Source: Methanobacterium sp964452085 (GTDB lineage Archaea > Methanobacteriota > Methanobacteria > Methanobacteriales > Methanobacteriaceae). Taken from it: DNA of 64,000 nt. Shown here piece by piece: positions 19,738 to 28,508 of the stretch (the first letter of the stretch is position 1; each line of letters opens with the position of its first letter). The notes under the pieces are model-generated. The model worked only from the letters and a program-made list of their open reading frames with translations, ran no database searches and was not told the origin of the DNA. The stretch covers positions 1 through 64,000 of the forward strand of contig CAYVKL010000005.1 in assembly GCA_964452085.1 (NCBI GenBank), given 5' to 3'. The position numbers and the translations under genes are program-made.

Positions 19738-20373
19738 GTGTTAGTTAAGGAAATTATGGACAAAAATTTTATTGTGGTATCCCCTGATCAGACCCTGGTC
19801 GAAATTTCTATCTTAATGGAAGAGAAACGTAAATTTACCACCCCTGTAGTTGACAGTCAAAAAAGACTTATTGGGTGGATAACCTCTTTGGATGTGACCA
19901 GAGGATTTAGAGAAGGTCTAAAACAGGTTAAGGATGTTATGCATGCCAAAGATGATATTGTACATGTGCATAAGAATGACCCGGCACGTTTAGTCGTAAT
20001 GGAAGCATCCCAACACCGTGTAGTCAGCATCCCCGTAGTGGATGATGATGATGTAGTGGTAGGTGTAGTGCGTACTTTCGATATTGTTAAAACACTTTCC
20101 AGTTTGTATGAAATAAAAGTCTCCAGTATCTTCAAGGCCATGGAAGATGAGCTTAAAGGAGTCAGTTGGGACGAACTCATGGAAGCATCAGCCATTGTAA
20201 CACGTAGACGCACTGGTAAAAGAGTAACAGCCCAAGACTATGAGAAACGAATAAAAGACTCCACCTTCGGGGAAGCCATTTGGGCAACCGGTGGACTTGA
20301 AAAGTTCTTTGTGGGTTTAATCGCCATAGGAGAGCTCGTAATAGCTCGAAAAGTGGCTAAAGCAAGGAAATAA
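19738..20373 (+). CDS. CBS-domain protein
   Basis: A 211-residue protein with two CBS motifs at about residues 1-60 (VKEIMDKNFIVVSPDQTL) and 62-120 (VKDVMHAKDDIVHVHKND), followed by an ~85-residue C-terminal region unlike known domains. CBS pairs usually bind adenine nucleotides and sense energy charge. The gene starts with GTG immediately after the polyferredoxin stop, so the two are co-translated, suggesting nucleotide-dependent control of the electron carrier (inference). Confidence 0.85.
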   Translation: MLVKEIMDKNFIVVSPDQTLVEISILMEEKRKFTTPVVDSQKRLIGWITSLDVTRGFREGLKQVKDVMHAKDDIVHVHKNDPARLVVMEASQHRVVSIPVVDDDDVVVGVVRTFDIVKTLSSLYEIKVSSIFKAMEDELKGVSWDELMEASAIVTRRRTGKRVTAQDYEKRIKDSTFGEAIWATGGLEKFFVGLIAIGELVIARKVAKARK

Positions 20374-20375
20374 TT

Positions 20376-20396
20376 CTTTTTTCCTTATTTATTTTT
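20376..20396 (+). terminator. Oligo-T terminator
   Basis: T-rich run (cttttttccttatttattttt) directly after the CBS gene stop at 20373, a usual archaeal terminator form. Confidence 0.55.
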
Positions 20397-20790
20397 AAAT
20401 CCCTAAAATTCATTTTTTAGTCATAATTAATGCAAATTAAAATATATTCGAGGTCTGTAAGGTTAAAAAAGATTCCGAATTTTTTTTCATCATTATTGTC
20501 AAACTAGGTATTATTTTTCCTATTTTCAGTGAATCATTTATTAGTATTTCACACCTGATTAAAAATATAACTAGGGTTATATTATTTTATTATTGAAAAA
20601 GATAGATTAACAATCCTAAAATTTATTTGGGATGGTTCAAGTCAACTGTGGAAAAAGTTTAGAAAATACAAGCCTAGACCTTGAAGAATTTAGCCAAAGA
20701 TTTAAACACTTGATATTACTTAGATTAATACATATAATGAACATCATTAGCAAATTAATAATTTTTATTTTTTGAGGAGATTTAAGAAAA
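20397..20790. other. Intergenic region upstream of thiI
   Basis: AT-rich, with no convincing gene. It contains a perfect AT-rich inverted repeat at 20564-20583, a short 48-codon frame from 20632 without ribosome site (not accepted), and the thiI ribosome site GAGGAGAT at 20774-20781. A TATA-like tacatataat lies near 20730. Confidence 0.4.
20564..20583. repeat. Perfect 8-bp inverted repeat
   Basis: AATATAAC / GTTATATT separated by TAGG. Either a small stem-loop or an operator-like dyad, about 210 bases before thiI and 190 after the CBS gene. Confidence 0.4.
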
Positions 20791-21942
20791 ATGCAGGATA
20801 AACTAATAATTGTACGGTACGGAGAAATTGGAATTAAAAGTCCTAAAGTGAGAGGGAGATTCGAGCGTAAGCTCATAGAAAATATTAAAACAGTTCTTCC
20901 GGACCAAGTGGATTTGGAGCAGGGAAGGATATTTATTCAGCCTCATAATCTGGATAAAACAGTTGAATCTCTCCAGAAAATTCCAGGAATAGTTTCATAT
21001 AGTCCCTCAGCCGTAACCCAGACTAATTATGATTCAATTAAAAAATTAATTGAAAGTTACATTGGTGAACTTGTTAATGTTGGTGTTTTTTCTTCAGATG
21101 ATTCCTTTGCCATCCGATGTAGAAGGGTGGGTGAACATGACTTTAGCAGTCAGGAAATGGCAGCTTACTGTGGTTCAGTGGTTTACGGAGTAACAAAATC
21201 CAAAGTTGACCTTTCTAATCCTGATTTTGAATTATTTGTTGAAGTTAGAGGAGATAAAACATACATATTCCATCAAAAAATTCAGGGACTGGGAGGTTTA
21301 CCCGTTGGGACGCAGGGTAGAGTAATATCGCTTGTTTCCAGTGGTATTGACTCACCAGTGGCCACTTTCTTAATGATGAAAAGGGGATGCAGTGTTACCA
21401 TGGTGAACTTCAACAACCACCCCTATACCACCGGATCTAATGAAAAAATACTGAAAATCTATGAAAAACTGAAAGAGTACTCAGCAGGAGTGAAATTGAA
21501 TCTTGTTCAGGTTGATTACGGAGATTACCTCCATAAATGTATTGATGAAGCTCCAGAAAGGATGACATGCGTTCTGTGCAAAAGTGGGATGTACCGAATA
21601 GCTGAAAAAATAGCTGAAGAGGAAAAAGCACTGGCAATTATTGATGGTAGTAGTTTAGGGCAGGTTGCTTCACAAACTCTCCCCAATATTTTGGCCACAC
21701 GTTATTCCACTTCAATGCCGGTTTTAAGCCCTTTAATTGGATTGGATAAAGTAGAAATTGAGAATATTGGGAAGAAAATTGGAACTTATGACATATCTAT
21801 TTTACCAGATAGTGATTGTTCAGCTGTTCCCAGGCACCCTGAAACCAATGCAGAGTTACCAAGAGTTTTAGAAGCCCTGGATAATATTGATGCTGAAAGT
21901 GAATTCAATCAAGCTGTTAAATCGCGCAAATTCCTTAAATAG
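20791..21942 (+). CDS. thiI: tRNA 4-thiouridine synthase ThiI
   Basis: A 383-residue protein with the NFLD/THUMP region (residues ~1-170; RYGEIGIKSPKVRGRFE at the start) and a PP-loop ATPase domain with SSGIDSPVA and CVLCKSGMYR. It adenylates U8 of tRNA for sulfur insertion and can feed thiazole synthesis. The C-terminal rhodanese domain of E. coli ThiI is absent, as in other archaea and Bacillus, so sulfur must come from another carrier. Strong GAGGAG ribosome site. Confidence 0.92.
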   Translation: MQDKLIIVRYGEIGIKSPKVRGRFERKLIENIKTVLPDQVDLEQGRIFIQPHNLDKTVESLQKIPGIVSYSPSAVTQTNYDSIKKLIESYIGELVNVGVFSSDDSFAIRCRRVGEHDFSSQEMAAYCGSVVYGVTKSKVDLSNPDFELFVEVRGDKTYIFHQKIQGLGGLPVGTQGRVISLVSSGIDSPVATFLMMKRGCSVTMVNFNNHPYTTGSNEKILKIYEKLKEYSAGVKLNLVQVDYGDYLHKCIDEAPERMTCVLCKSGMYRIAEKIAEEEKALAIIDGSSLGQVASQTLPNILATRYSTSMPVLSPLIGLDKVEIENIGKKIGTYDISILPDSDCSAVPRHPETNAELPRVLEALDNIDAESEFNQAVKSRKFLK

Positions 21943-22256
21943 CCTTAATTCACAGGATTATTAACTTTATTTTAAATTTATATTTAATTCCAAATTATTT
22001 ACCCATAGATGGAGGAAAACAGCCTCAAGAGTAGTTTCTCAGAATGTTAAAGAATGCTATTACCGTTAAGAGGCTATTACCTAACTGAAGACAACATAAT
22101 ACCTAAATAATGGATTTTCACTTGTTTTTTAAAATAAGGTTGATTAAATTTGGGGATGAATTAAATTAGTATAATTTAAAATATTATAAAGTAAAAAAAA
22201 TTCAATTGTCAAATATAATGACTATCTACCAAAAGATCAGAATATAAAAAGATAAA
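21943..22256. other. Intergenic region between thiI and rnc
   Basis: 314 bases of AT-rich sequence. No gene or strong structure seen. The rnc ATG at 22257 lacks a ribosome site (aaaaagataaaatg), so a leaderless message from a TATA-like box in the 22165-22230 AT-rich run is possible. Confidence 0.35.
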
Positions 22257-22910
22257 ATGCAAATCCTAGAAAAATTTTCAATCCAACCAAATAACATCCA
22301 TCTTTATGAGTTGGCTTTTCTGCATGAGTCCTATTCCAATGAAAATAACCTCAATGAATGTTATGAAAGATTAGAATTTTTAGGTGATGCAGTACTGGAC
22401 CTGGTGGTATCAGAATATTTATACAACATGGATTCCACTTTAACTGAAGGTGAATTAACACGAATACGTGCTAACTATGTATGTAAAAAAGCACTCCACA
22501 CTTATTCTGTGGAATTAGGTTTGGATAAATATATAAAATTAGGCGCAGGAGCTGAATTAACCCGAAGAGAACTAAATTCAGTTGTTAGTGATGTTTTTGA
22601 ATCGTTTATTGGTGCATTATATCTTGATTTGGGTCTTGAAACTGTGAAAGAATTTCTATCAAAAACTGTCATCCCACACATAAACAACCATGACATCTTC
22701 TTTTTCGATTATAAGTCTGAGTTAAAATTATTATGCGATCAAGACGGCCGAATTATAATTTATGACTTAATTAAAGAAGAAGGGGAGCCTCATAATAAGA
22801 CATTCACCATGTCTGTCCTGATTAATGGGAAAAATTACGGAACTGGTGTTGGTGGGAGCAAAAAAGAAGCAGAGCAAAATGCTGCTAAAATGGCCTTAAA
22901 TAATATTTAA
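22257..22910 (+). CDS. rnc: Ribonuclease III
   Basis: A 217-residue RNase III: the signature ERLEFLGDAVLDL with the catalytic acidic residues, a second acidic site in SDVFESFIGALYLDLGL, and a C-terminal double-stranded RNA-binding domain ending GVGGSKKEAEQNAAKMAL. It cleaves double-stranded RNA. The length matches bacterial enzymes. RNase III is uncommon in archaea and is probably a bacterial acquisition. No Shine-Dalgarno site before the ATG. Confidence 0.93.
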   Translation: MQILEKFSIQPNNIHLYELAFLHESYSNENNLNECYERLEFLGDAVLDLVVSEYLYNMDSTLTEGELTRIRANYVCKKALHTYSVELGLDKYIKLGAGAELTRRELNSVVSDVFESFIGALYLDLGLETVKEFLSKTVIPHINNHDIFFFDYKSELKLLCDQDGRIIIYDLIKEEGEPHNKTFTMSVLINGKNYGTGVGGSKKEAEQNAAKMALNNI

Positions 22911-22934
22911 TTTTCGTTTTTATTTCTATTTTTC
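22911..22934 (+). terminator. T-rich terminator of rnc
   Basis: Repeated T runs (ttttcgtttttatttctattttt) directly after the stop codon, facing the convergent gene that ends at 22972. Confidence 0.5.
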
Positions 22935-22971
22935 GTCATTGATTCTATTTTCTAAAAAATTTAATATCTAA

Positions 22972-23829
22972 TTATTCAAATATGATCCCTGTTCCAGTAG
23001 CTGTTACAATGGTTACACTGCCTTGTAAACCACCCATCGAGACATAGTCTATTAAAACCTCTTCAACTGCGCTAGCTCCCATTGATTCTGCATTTTCAAG
23101 CATGCGTGATAGGGCTGCTTTTCTGGCCTCACCTAAATTCATGTTTTCGAGTTGAGTGGGTTGAATAAATGATAAAATCTTTGAAAATCGCCCTTCAACT
23201 TCATTTTCCTGGGCAATAGCTTCTCCAGCAACCAAACCAACATATTTCTTTATTTTCCCCTCTTGCTCATCTGGAACAGATATGAGAGGTACTGTTAATT
23301 CATCTAGGAAAATCTCATCTGCTTGTTTGGGAATTTCCATTTTTCCTTCTTCAGAGGGCATTGACTGCATGATATCCACGGGGGTTTTAATCAATAATCC
23401 GAAAAATCGGGTGATTATTCCCGGGATTACTACAAAAAGAAGGTGGTTGACGAATATGGGAAATGCTGCTTGAAAGGTCAGTGCTAAGGCGATTATAGTA
23501 ATTAAACTCAATGTTGCAGGTTCTTTAGGGAAAATCCAACCTGGAAGAACCCATCCATAAATATTGATTAAAAGGAAGGTTAAAAGAGCACTTATAGCGC
23601 CGGTACTTTTACCGTACTTTCGAATGGCTATGAAATTTTCAACAAGTCCTGCCAGTAATGGGGAGACTATGTACATGATATTAAAGCCAAAAATCACCAA
23701 ATACCATTTTAAACAGATAACTGCAGAAAGGACACCTACTACAAGCCCTAAATATATTGCTCCTATTGCCCAAAATTTATTTTTAGGAGAGTTTTTATTA
23801 ATTGAATCGTTCAAACAGCCCACCTTCAC
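22972..23829 (-). CDS. Membrane protein with C-terminal UPF0145 (YbjQ-like) domain
   Basis: A 285-residue protein with five or six helices in the first ~165 residues, a linker, and a UPF0145-like domain from about 180 (VPLISVPDEQEG, LVAGEAIAQ, LENAESMGASAVEEVLIDY, VTATGTGI). YbjQ-like domains form rings and have been suggested to bind metal; the function is unknown. GTG start near AAGG. It lies 21 bases downstream of a stand-alone paralogue in the same direction, so the two likely form an operon and may assemble together. Confidence 0.75.
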   Translation of the reverse strand: MKVGCLNDSINKNSPKNKFWAIGAIYLGLVVGVLSAVICLKWYLVIFGFNIMYIVSPLLAGLVENFIAIRKYGKSTGAISALLTFLLINIYGWVLPGWIFPKEPATLSLITIIALALTFQAAFPIFVNHLLFVVIPGIITRFFGLLIKTPVDIMQSMPSEEGKMEIPKQADEIFLDELTVPLISVPDEQEGKIKKYVGLVAGEAIAQENEVEGRFSKILSFIQPTQLENMNLGEARKAALSRMLENAESMGASAVEEVLIDYVSMGGLQGSVTIVTATGTGIIFE

Positions 23830-23850
23830 AATTTAATAGGTTTTAACAAA

Positions 23851-24177
23851 TTATTCTTGGTAAGTAACTGCAGTTCCCATGACAGTGACCATTATGGTGT
23901 TTCCCATGGTTCCTCCAAGGTTATTATAGGTCAATCGGGTTCCTATGATTGCATTAGCACCTTTTTCCTTGGCTTTTTCTTTCATACTTTCCATTGCTAG
24001 ATTTCTGGCAATGGTCAGATCTTCTTCATATTTGGATGTTCTTCCCCCTACAACATCCCTTACTCCTGAAAACAGGTCTTTATACAAATTTGCTCCCAGG
24101 AGAGCATCTCCGGTTACTAAACCGAGATATTCATTAATTTTTTTCCCTTCTATGGTCGGTGAGGTTAAAATCAACAT
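23851..24177 (-). CDS. UPF0145 (YbjQ) family protein
   Basis: A 108-residue protein covering a full UPF0145 domain: TPTIEG-like start (SPTIEGKKINEYLGLVTGDA), the middle RDVVGGRTSKYEEDL and the end VTVMGTAVTYQE. The EKGANAIIGTRLTYNN core is typical. Usually a pentameric cytosolic protein of unknown function. First gene of a two-gene minus-strand unit with the membrane version. Confidence 0.85.
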   Translation of the reverse strand: MLILTSPTIEGKKINEYLGLVTGDALLGANLYKDLFSGVRDVVGGRTSKYEEDLTIARNLAMESMKEKAKEKGANAIIGTRLTYNNLGGTMGNTIMVTVMGTAVTYQE

Positions 24178-24398
24178 TTATAGAGCTCCTACAATTATTT
24201 TTTTTAAGAATCTAATGATACTGGTTTGGTTAATTGTTGAATTGTTTTGTAATTATTATTATAGATAAAGAATCTATTTAATTTTTATATTCTTACCACA
24301 ATTGCACTTGATGTGGGAATAATTAGTTTGAATTTTTTGAATTTATGAATTAGAATGAAATTTAAAAAAAAATAAGATTTTTGGTTAGAAAAAAAGAT

Positions 24399-24557
24399 TT
24401 ATTGTGTCATTAAGGCGACAATACCACCTATTAACAACATGAATACTGAAAACCAGGCTAACCAATACACTAAGAATGGGAATATGAGTATGATGATTCC
24501 AATGATTATAGCCATTCCAATCATCGCCCCACCACTTGCTTGTTGCGTTTCAACCAT
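24399..24557 (-). CDS. Small two-helix membrane protein
   Basis: A 52-residue frame, MVETQQASGGAMIGMAIIIG onward, preceded by a full AGGAGGTGA ribosome site at seven-base spacing. It has a short polar N-terminus and two hydrophobic helices split by a Trp-rich turn (LVYWLAWF). It lies 81 bases downstream of the AI-2E-family gene on the same strand and may be its partner or regulator. No family recognised. Confidence 0.7.
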   Translation of the reverse strand: MVETQQASGGAMIGMAIIIGIIILIFPFLVYWLAWFSVFMLLIGGIVALMTQ

Positions 24558-24638
24558 TATTTCACCTCCTTTATTTTGTTCATTTACTTATAATGAATCT
24601 TGAGCCTCATCATTTTCAGATTCTATTGTTCAAATGAA

Positions 24639-25634
24639 CTATTTCTTTGTTTCCTCTTCTTCTTCATCAGCCATTAGTAATGCCATCCAGCGAGTTTCAT
24701 CAAAGTTTTCCAGATATTTTATAACAATCAAGGTCAAGGGCACACCAATTAAAAATCCGGTGGGTCCTAAAATCCAACCCCATACAAATAAGGAAACAAA
24801 GACTACGAAAACAGACATCTGAAGTCCTTTTCCAGTTAGTTTAGGGAATATATAACTTTCCGCTATGGTATTGATAATTACAAAGAATACTCCCATGGCA
24901 ATAGCACCCCATATACCATATTTAGCCCAGGCAACGAGCACTGGAGGTATTGCTGCAATAATTATTCCTAAATAGGGGATGAATCCCAGGGCGAATGTTA
25001 ATAATCCCCAGAGAACTGCAAAATTAATGTCAAAGACAAATAGAATGGCTGAAACACCCAGCCCATAAATAAGATTTACTTTCGCTCTGATTACAAAGTA
25101 TTTGATATTGGCATCAACAATCTCAAATATCTTATTCAGGGTAGAGCTATTAGCACCCAATCCTTTTACAAGTCTTACTTTTATTTGAGGAAGCTCATAA
25201 ACCAGGAATATTACTGCAAATATCATAAATGTTCCGAGGGCAACAAGCCCTGCAATATTCTCAATTGGTATATTGGTAACTATGAATTTTATAATTTCAT
25301 TTCCATATTGAGCCAGTATTCCGCCTGAGTTTAGAGTCAAATTAGGCAGTTCTTTAACTAATTGGACTAATGAAACCGCCAGGAACCATAGTATACCTGC
25401 TCCTAAAACAAATGTTAAAATCAATGTGACTATTACTGACTGATTATAAGAAAGGCCTTTTTTCTTAAGCCACATTAAAAAAGGATATATTATTATACTA
25501 ATGAAAACTGCAAGGAGTATTGGTCCTAAAATCTCTGAAGTATATTTCATTCCTAAAATCGCTACAAAAAGAAAAGCTACAACCATAATTTGCCGCATAT
25601 ATGATGGTGTTTTATAATCTAACATTATTATCAT
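24639..25634 (-). CDS. AI-2E family transporter
   Basis: A 331-residue membrane protein with about eight helices and the family's conserved region FALGFIPYLGIIIAAIPPVL, followed by ESYIFPKLTGKGLQMSVFVV and GPTGFLIGVPL. Members export or exchange small solutes or ions; the AI-2 name does not imply quorum sensing here. The acidic and Lys-rich tail (ADEEEEETKK) is cytoplasmic. Confidence 0.88.
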   Translation of the reverse strand: MIIMLDYKTPSYMRQIMVVAFLFVAILGMKYTSEILGPILLAVFISIIIYPFLMWLKKKGLSYNQSVIVTLILTFVLGAGILWFLAVSLVQLVKELPNLTLNSGGILAQYGNEIIKFIVTNIPIENIAGLVALGTFMIFAVIFLVYELPQIKVRLVKGLGANSSTLNKIFEIVDANIKYFVIRAKVNLIYGLGVSAILFVFDINFAVLWGLLTFALGFIPYLGIIIAAIPPVLVAWAKYGIWGAIAMGVFFVIINTIAESYIFPKLTGKGLQMSVFVVFVSLFVWGWILGPTGFLIGVPLTLIVIKYLENFDETRWMALLMADEEEEETKK

Positions 25635-25961
25635 TCCCCTATATTTTTATCTAAACTGGCTCTATTTCATTTTCCCTCAATGAATCATTAAATATGTAAA
25701 AATCATCTCATAACCCAGAAGGGAATGTTAAATGATTATACAACAAATAAACATGATAATATTTTGACCTATAGCCCTGGAATAGATTTAATAGCAACCA
25801 CTACTACTAACAAATAATACTAAACCAGATTAGACTAAAAATATATTTAGTTTTTCTAGTTCATTAATTATTGGAATTAATTATTTAAATCATCAAGCCA
25901 AATTACCAAATATCATGAATTTGCTTATATGTTTTTATTTAATTTTATTACAATCAAGTGA
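25635..25961. other. Divergent AT-rich intergenic region
   Basis: 327 bases between divergent genes. It should hold both promoters; AT-rich stretches such as aaaatatatttag near 25845 could serve as TATA boxes, but no site is decisive. No gene seen. Confidence 0.35.
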
Positions 25962-26618
25962 GTGTCATCAATGTTAAGGGATCTTCTTATTGATAAAGAA
26001 CTGTTTAACGACCTCAGACAGAGAGCTTTGGAATCTGAGGAAGGGGAAAATTCTCCAGAAGAGGTTGAATTACTGGAGAAAGCTGTGTTCAAGAGACTGA
26101 AAAAGAAAAGATCAGTTAAAAAATTCAAGAAATTAGGAGTTACTAAAGGGGACCTTAAGGAAATAATAGAACTTGCCGACATCCTCGGTTTAGATGCAAT
26201 TGGTGGCCCATCAAATTATGATCTTGCCAAGGATCATCAAGAATGGTGTACTATTTGTGGAAGATGCTGCAGGGAATCTGAATCCATATTTATACATAAA
26301 GATGAACTCAATCTTCTTCTCACTTTCAACCCCGATCTTGAGAAAGGAATCATCCGCAACAAACTATACCCAGAACATTTCGAACTCAAACATATTCAAC
26401 CCTGCAAATACATTGACCCCCAAACCAACCGGTGCGGAATATACAATTCCAGACCACAAGTTTGTCGAAGTTACCCTCTTGTTTTGATAGAATCAAACGG
26501 TAAAGCCAAAAATATTATCAACCTTCGAAGTGAGTGTAATTACTCTATTCAACTGATACTTGAAAAGTCAATTATACTCTTTGATGAAGCTATTAGAAGA
26601 TTAGAAGAAAAAAATTAA
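25962..26618 (+). CDS. YkgJ-family cysteine-cluster protein
   Basis: A 218-residue soluble protein. After a charged helical N-terminal ~85 residues comes the zinc/iron-chelating cluster: CTICGRCCRESE, then CKYIDPQTNRCGIYNSRPQVC ending RSYPL. These UPF0153/YkgJ proteins are thought to bind metal; the function is not settled. Start is GTG 25962 or ATG 25971; AAGTGAG upstream fits the ATG slightly better. Confidence 0.82.
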   Translation: MSSMLRDLLIDKELFNDLRQRALESEEGENSPEEVELLEKAVFKRLKKKRSVKKFKKLGVTKGDLKEIIELADILGLDAIGGPSNYDLAKDHQEWCTICGRCCRESESIFIHKDELNLLLTFNPDLEKGIIRNKLYPEHFELKHIQPCKYIDPQTNRCGIYNSRPQVCRSYPLVLIESNGKAKNIINLRSECNYSIQLILEKSIILFDEAIRRLEEKN

Positions 26619-26649
26619 TTATTTTATGAAATAAAAAAGTAAATTAGAA

Positions 26650-27054
26650 TTATTCTGATTTTTCCTCAGGTGATTCCCCTGATTCTCCAGCTTGTTTTTT
26701 CTTATAGTCCTCAATGGCGGCCCTTAGGGCGTCAGCTGCCAGATTGGAACAGTGCATCTTTACAGGCGGTAGTCCATCTAATTCATCCGCCACATCATTT
26801 CGAGAAATCTTAAGGGCTTCTTCAATGGTTTTTCCCATGGCCATTTCAGTGATCATGCTGCTAGTGGCAATTGCTGCACCGCAACCAAAGGTTTTGAATT
26901 TTATATCGGTTATAACATTATCTTCGACCTTTAGGTAAATGGTCATCAGATCCCCACAAGTGGGGTTTCCTTCAGTACCCACACCACTGGCATCCTCAAT
27001 TTCACCTACATTTCTTGGATTTGTAAAGTGGTCCATTACTTTTTCACTATACAT
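26650..27054 (-). CDS. Iron-sulfur cluster scaffold IscU/NifU-like
   Basis: A 134-residue scaffold protein. The three cluster-binding cysteines are in GNPTCGD, FGCGAA and MHCSNLA, with the conserved Asp after the first Cys. The tail is Glu-rich (ESGESPEEKSE). It receives sulfur from the desulfurase encoded just upstream on the same strand, 7 bases away, and builds [2Fe-2S] or [4Fe-4S] clusters in the cytoplasm. The many polyferredoxins of this organism give an obvious demand. Confidence 0.92.
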   Translation of the reverse strand: MYSEKVMDHFTNPRNVGEIEDASGVGTEGNPTCGDLMTIYLKVEDNVITDIKFKTFGCGAAIATSSMITEMAMGKTIEEALKISRNDVADELDGLPPVKMHCSNLAADALRAAIEDYKKKQAGESGESPEEKSE

Positions 27055-27061
27055 CTTTTAT

Positions 27062-28228
27062 TCACCTTCCTTCTGTTGCACACCAAAGTGGAGATATGCT
27101 CCTTAATCTTTCAACAACTTCGCGAATTGCATCTATAGTATAATCAATATCTTCTTCAGTATTTTCTTTACCTACACTAATTCTTAGAGATCCATGGGCA
27201 TCCACTTCCTTAAGCCCAATGGCCATTAGGACGTGTGATGGTTCCAGTTTCTTGGATGAGCATGCTGAACCTGTTGATGCCGCAATACCTTTAGCATCCA
27301 GTTGCAAGACAATTGATTCCCCCTCTATGCTGCTAAAGCGGAAGTTAGCATTGTTGGGTAATCTTTTAGTGGGATGACCATTTAAGTAAGATTGTTCAAT
27401 AGTCTCTAAAACTCCTTGGATTAGTTTTTCTCGTAGGATTGTGACGTATTCTATGTTTTCATCCAGGTTTTCTTCAGCAATCTGGCAGGCTTTTCCCAGG
27501 CCAACAATCCCGGCTACATTTTCTGTTCCGGGTCTGATACCACGTTCGTGCCCTCCTCCGTGGAATAACGGATCAACCCTTACACCATTCTTAATGTATA
27601 GGGCTCCAATTCCTTTGGGTCCGTATAGTTTATGGGCTGATATGGATAAAAGGTCTACATTCAACTCTTCCACATTTACAGGTATTTTACCAACAGTCTG
27701 CACTGCATCAGTATGGAATATAATCCCTTTTTCCCTGGAAAGTTTCCCAATTTCTTCTATGGGCTGTATGGTGCCTATTTCATTGTTAGCATGCATAATG
27801 GTGATTAATATGGTTTCATCTTTGATGGCTTCTTCAACATCAGTTATTTTCACAATACCATCTTCACCAACAGGAAGGTAGGTTACCTGGCATCCATTTT
27901 TTTCCAGGTATTTGCATGTTTCATCCACAGCGGGGTGTTCTATAGAACTGGTAATAATGTGATTACCTTTCTTTTTCAAGCGACTAACTGTTCCTTTAAT
28001 AGCTATGTTATCTGATTCTGTTCCGCCACTGGTGAAATAAACTTCTTCAGGTTTGGCACCAATTAAGGATGCCACCTGTTTCCTGGCGTTTTCCATGGCG
28101 GCTCTTGCTTCCCTTCCCAGGGCGTATAATGTTGAAGCATTTCCAAATTCTGTTGTGAAGTAGGGTAACATAGCCTCTAAAACTTCCGGGTCTACGGGTG
28201 ATGTTGCAGAATGATCCATATAGCTCAT
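27062..28228 (-). CDS. Cysteine desulfurase IscS/NifS
   Basis: A 388-residue PLP enzyme that releases sulfur from cysteine as a persulfide. The PLP lysine is in SAHKLYGPKG, and the active cysteine loop is STGSACSSKKLEPSHVL. The length and the MSYMDHSATSPVDPEVLEAM start are typical. It sits in an operon with the scaffold gene. Its substrate is the amino acid needed by the nearby CysRS, so free cysteine is evidently available. Confidence 0.93.
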   Translation of the reverse strand: MSYMDHSATSPVDPEVLEAMLPYFTTEFGNASTLYALGREARAAMENARKQVASLIGAKPEEVYFTSGGTESDNIAIKGTVSRLKKKGNHIITSSIEHPAVDETCKYLEKNGCQVTYLPVGEDGIVKITDVEEAIKDETILITIMHANNEIGTIQPIEEIGKLSREKGIIFHTDAVQTVGKIPVNVEELNVDLLSISAHKLYGPKGIGALYIKNGVRVDPLFHGGGHERGIRPGTENVAGIVGLGKACQIAEENLDENIEYVTILREKLIQGVLETIEQSYLNGHPTKRLPNNANFRFSSIEGESIVLQLDAKGIAASTGSACSSKKLEPSHVLMAIGLKEVDAHGSLRISVGKENTEEDIDYTIDAIREVVERLRSISPLWCATEGR

Positions 28229-28468
28229 AATATCATCTCAATATTTTCTGATTATTTATGTACTTTATAATGACTTTAATGGAGAATTTAATTTTTTATA
28301 TTAATTTGTTTTTAAATTCCTTTCACTTTAATCCATTAGTCGCAATTTTTTTAATTATTTCACTTGATAATGTCAATCCACTTGACGCCTTAAACAACTA
28401 CATCCCCATCAATCCTAACATATTAGATAGATTAATGCACTTTAAAAAAATAATATAATTAACTTAAC

Positions 28469-28507
<39 letters not shown>

Positions 28508-28508
28508 A

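Noticed and set aside
20632..20775. 48-codon frame starting MVQVNCGKS upstream of thiI
   Set aside because: No Shine-Dalgarno site and an AT-biased hydrophobic tail running into the thiI ribosome site; insufficient support.
24639..25634. AI-2E family protein read as quorum-sensing autoinducer exporter
   Set aside because: The family name is historical; many members move ions or other solutes and nothing here indicates AI-2 metabolism.
28258..28458. 66-codon plus-strand frame between iscS and the PNPOx gene
   Set aside because: No ribosome site, strongly AT-driven hydrophobic composition, and it runs into the promoter region of the next gene.
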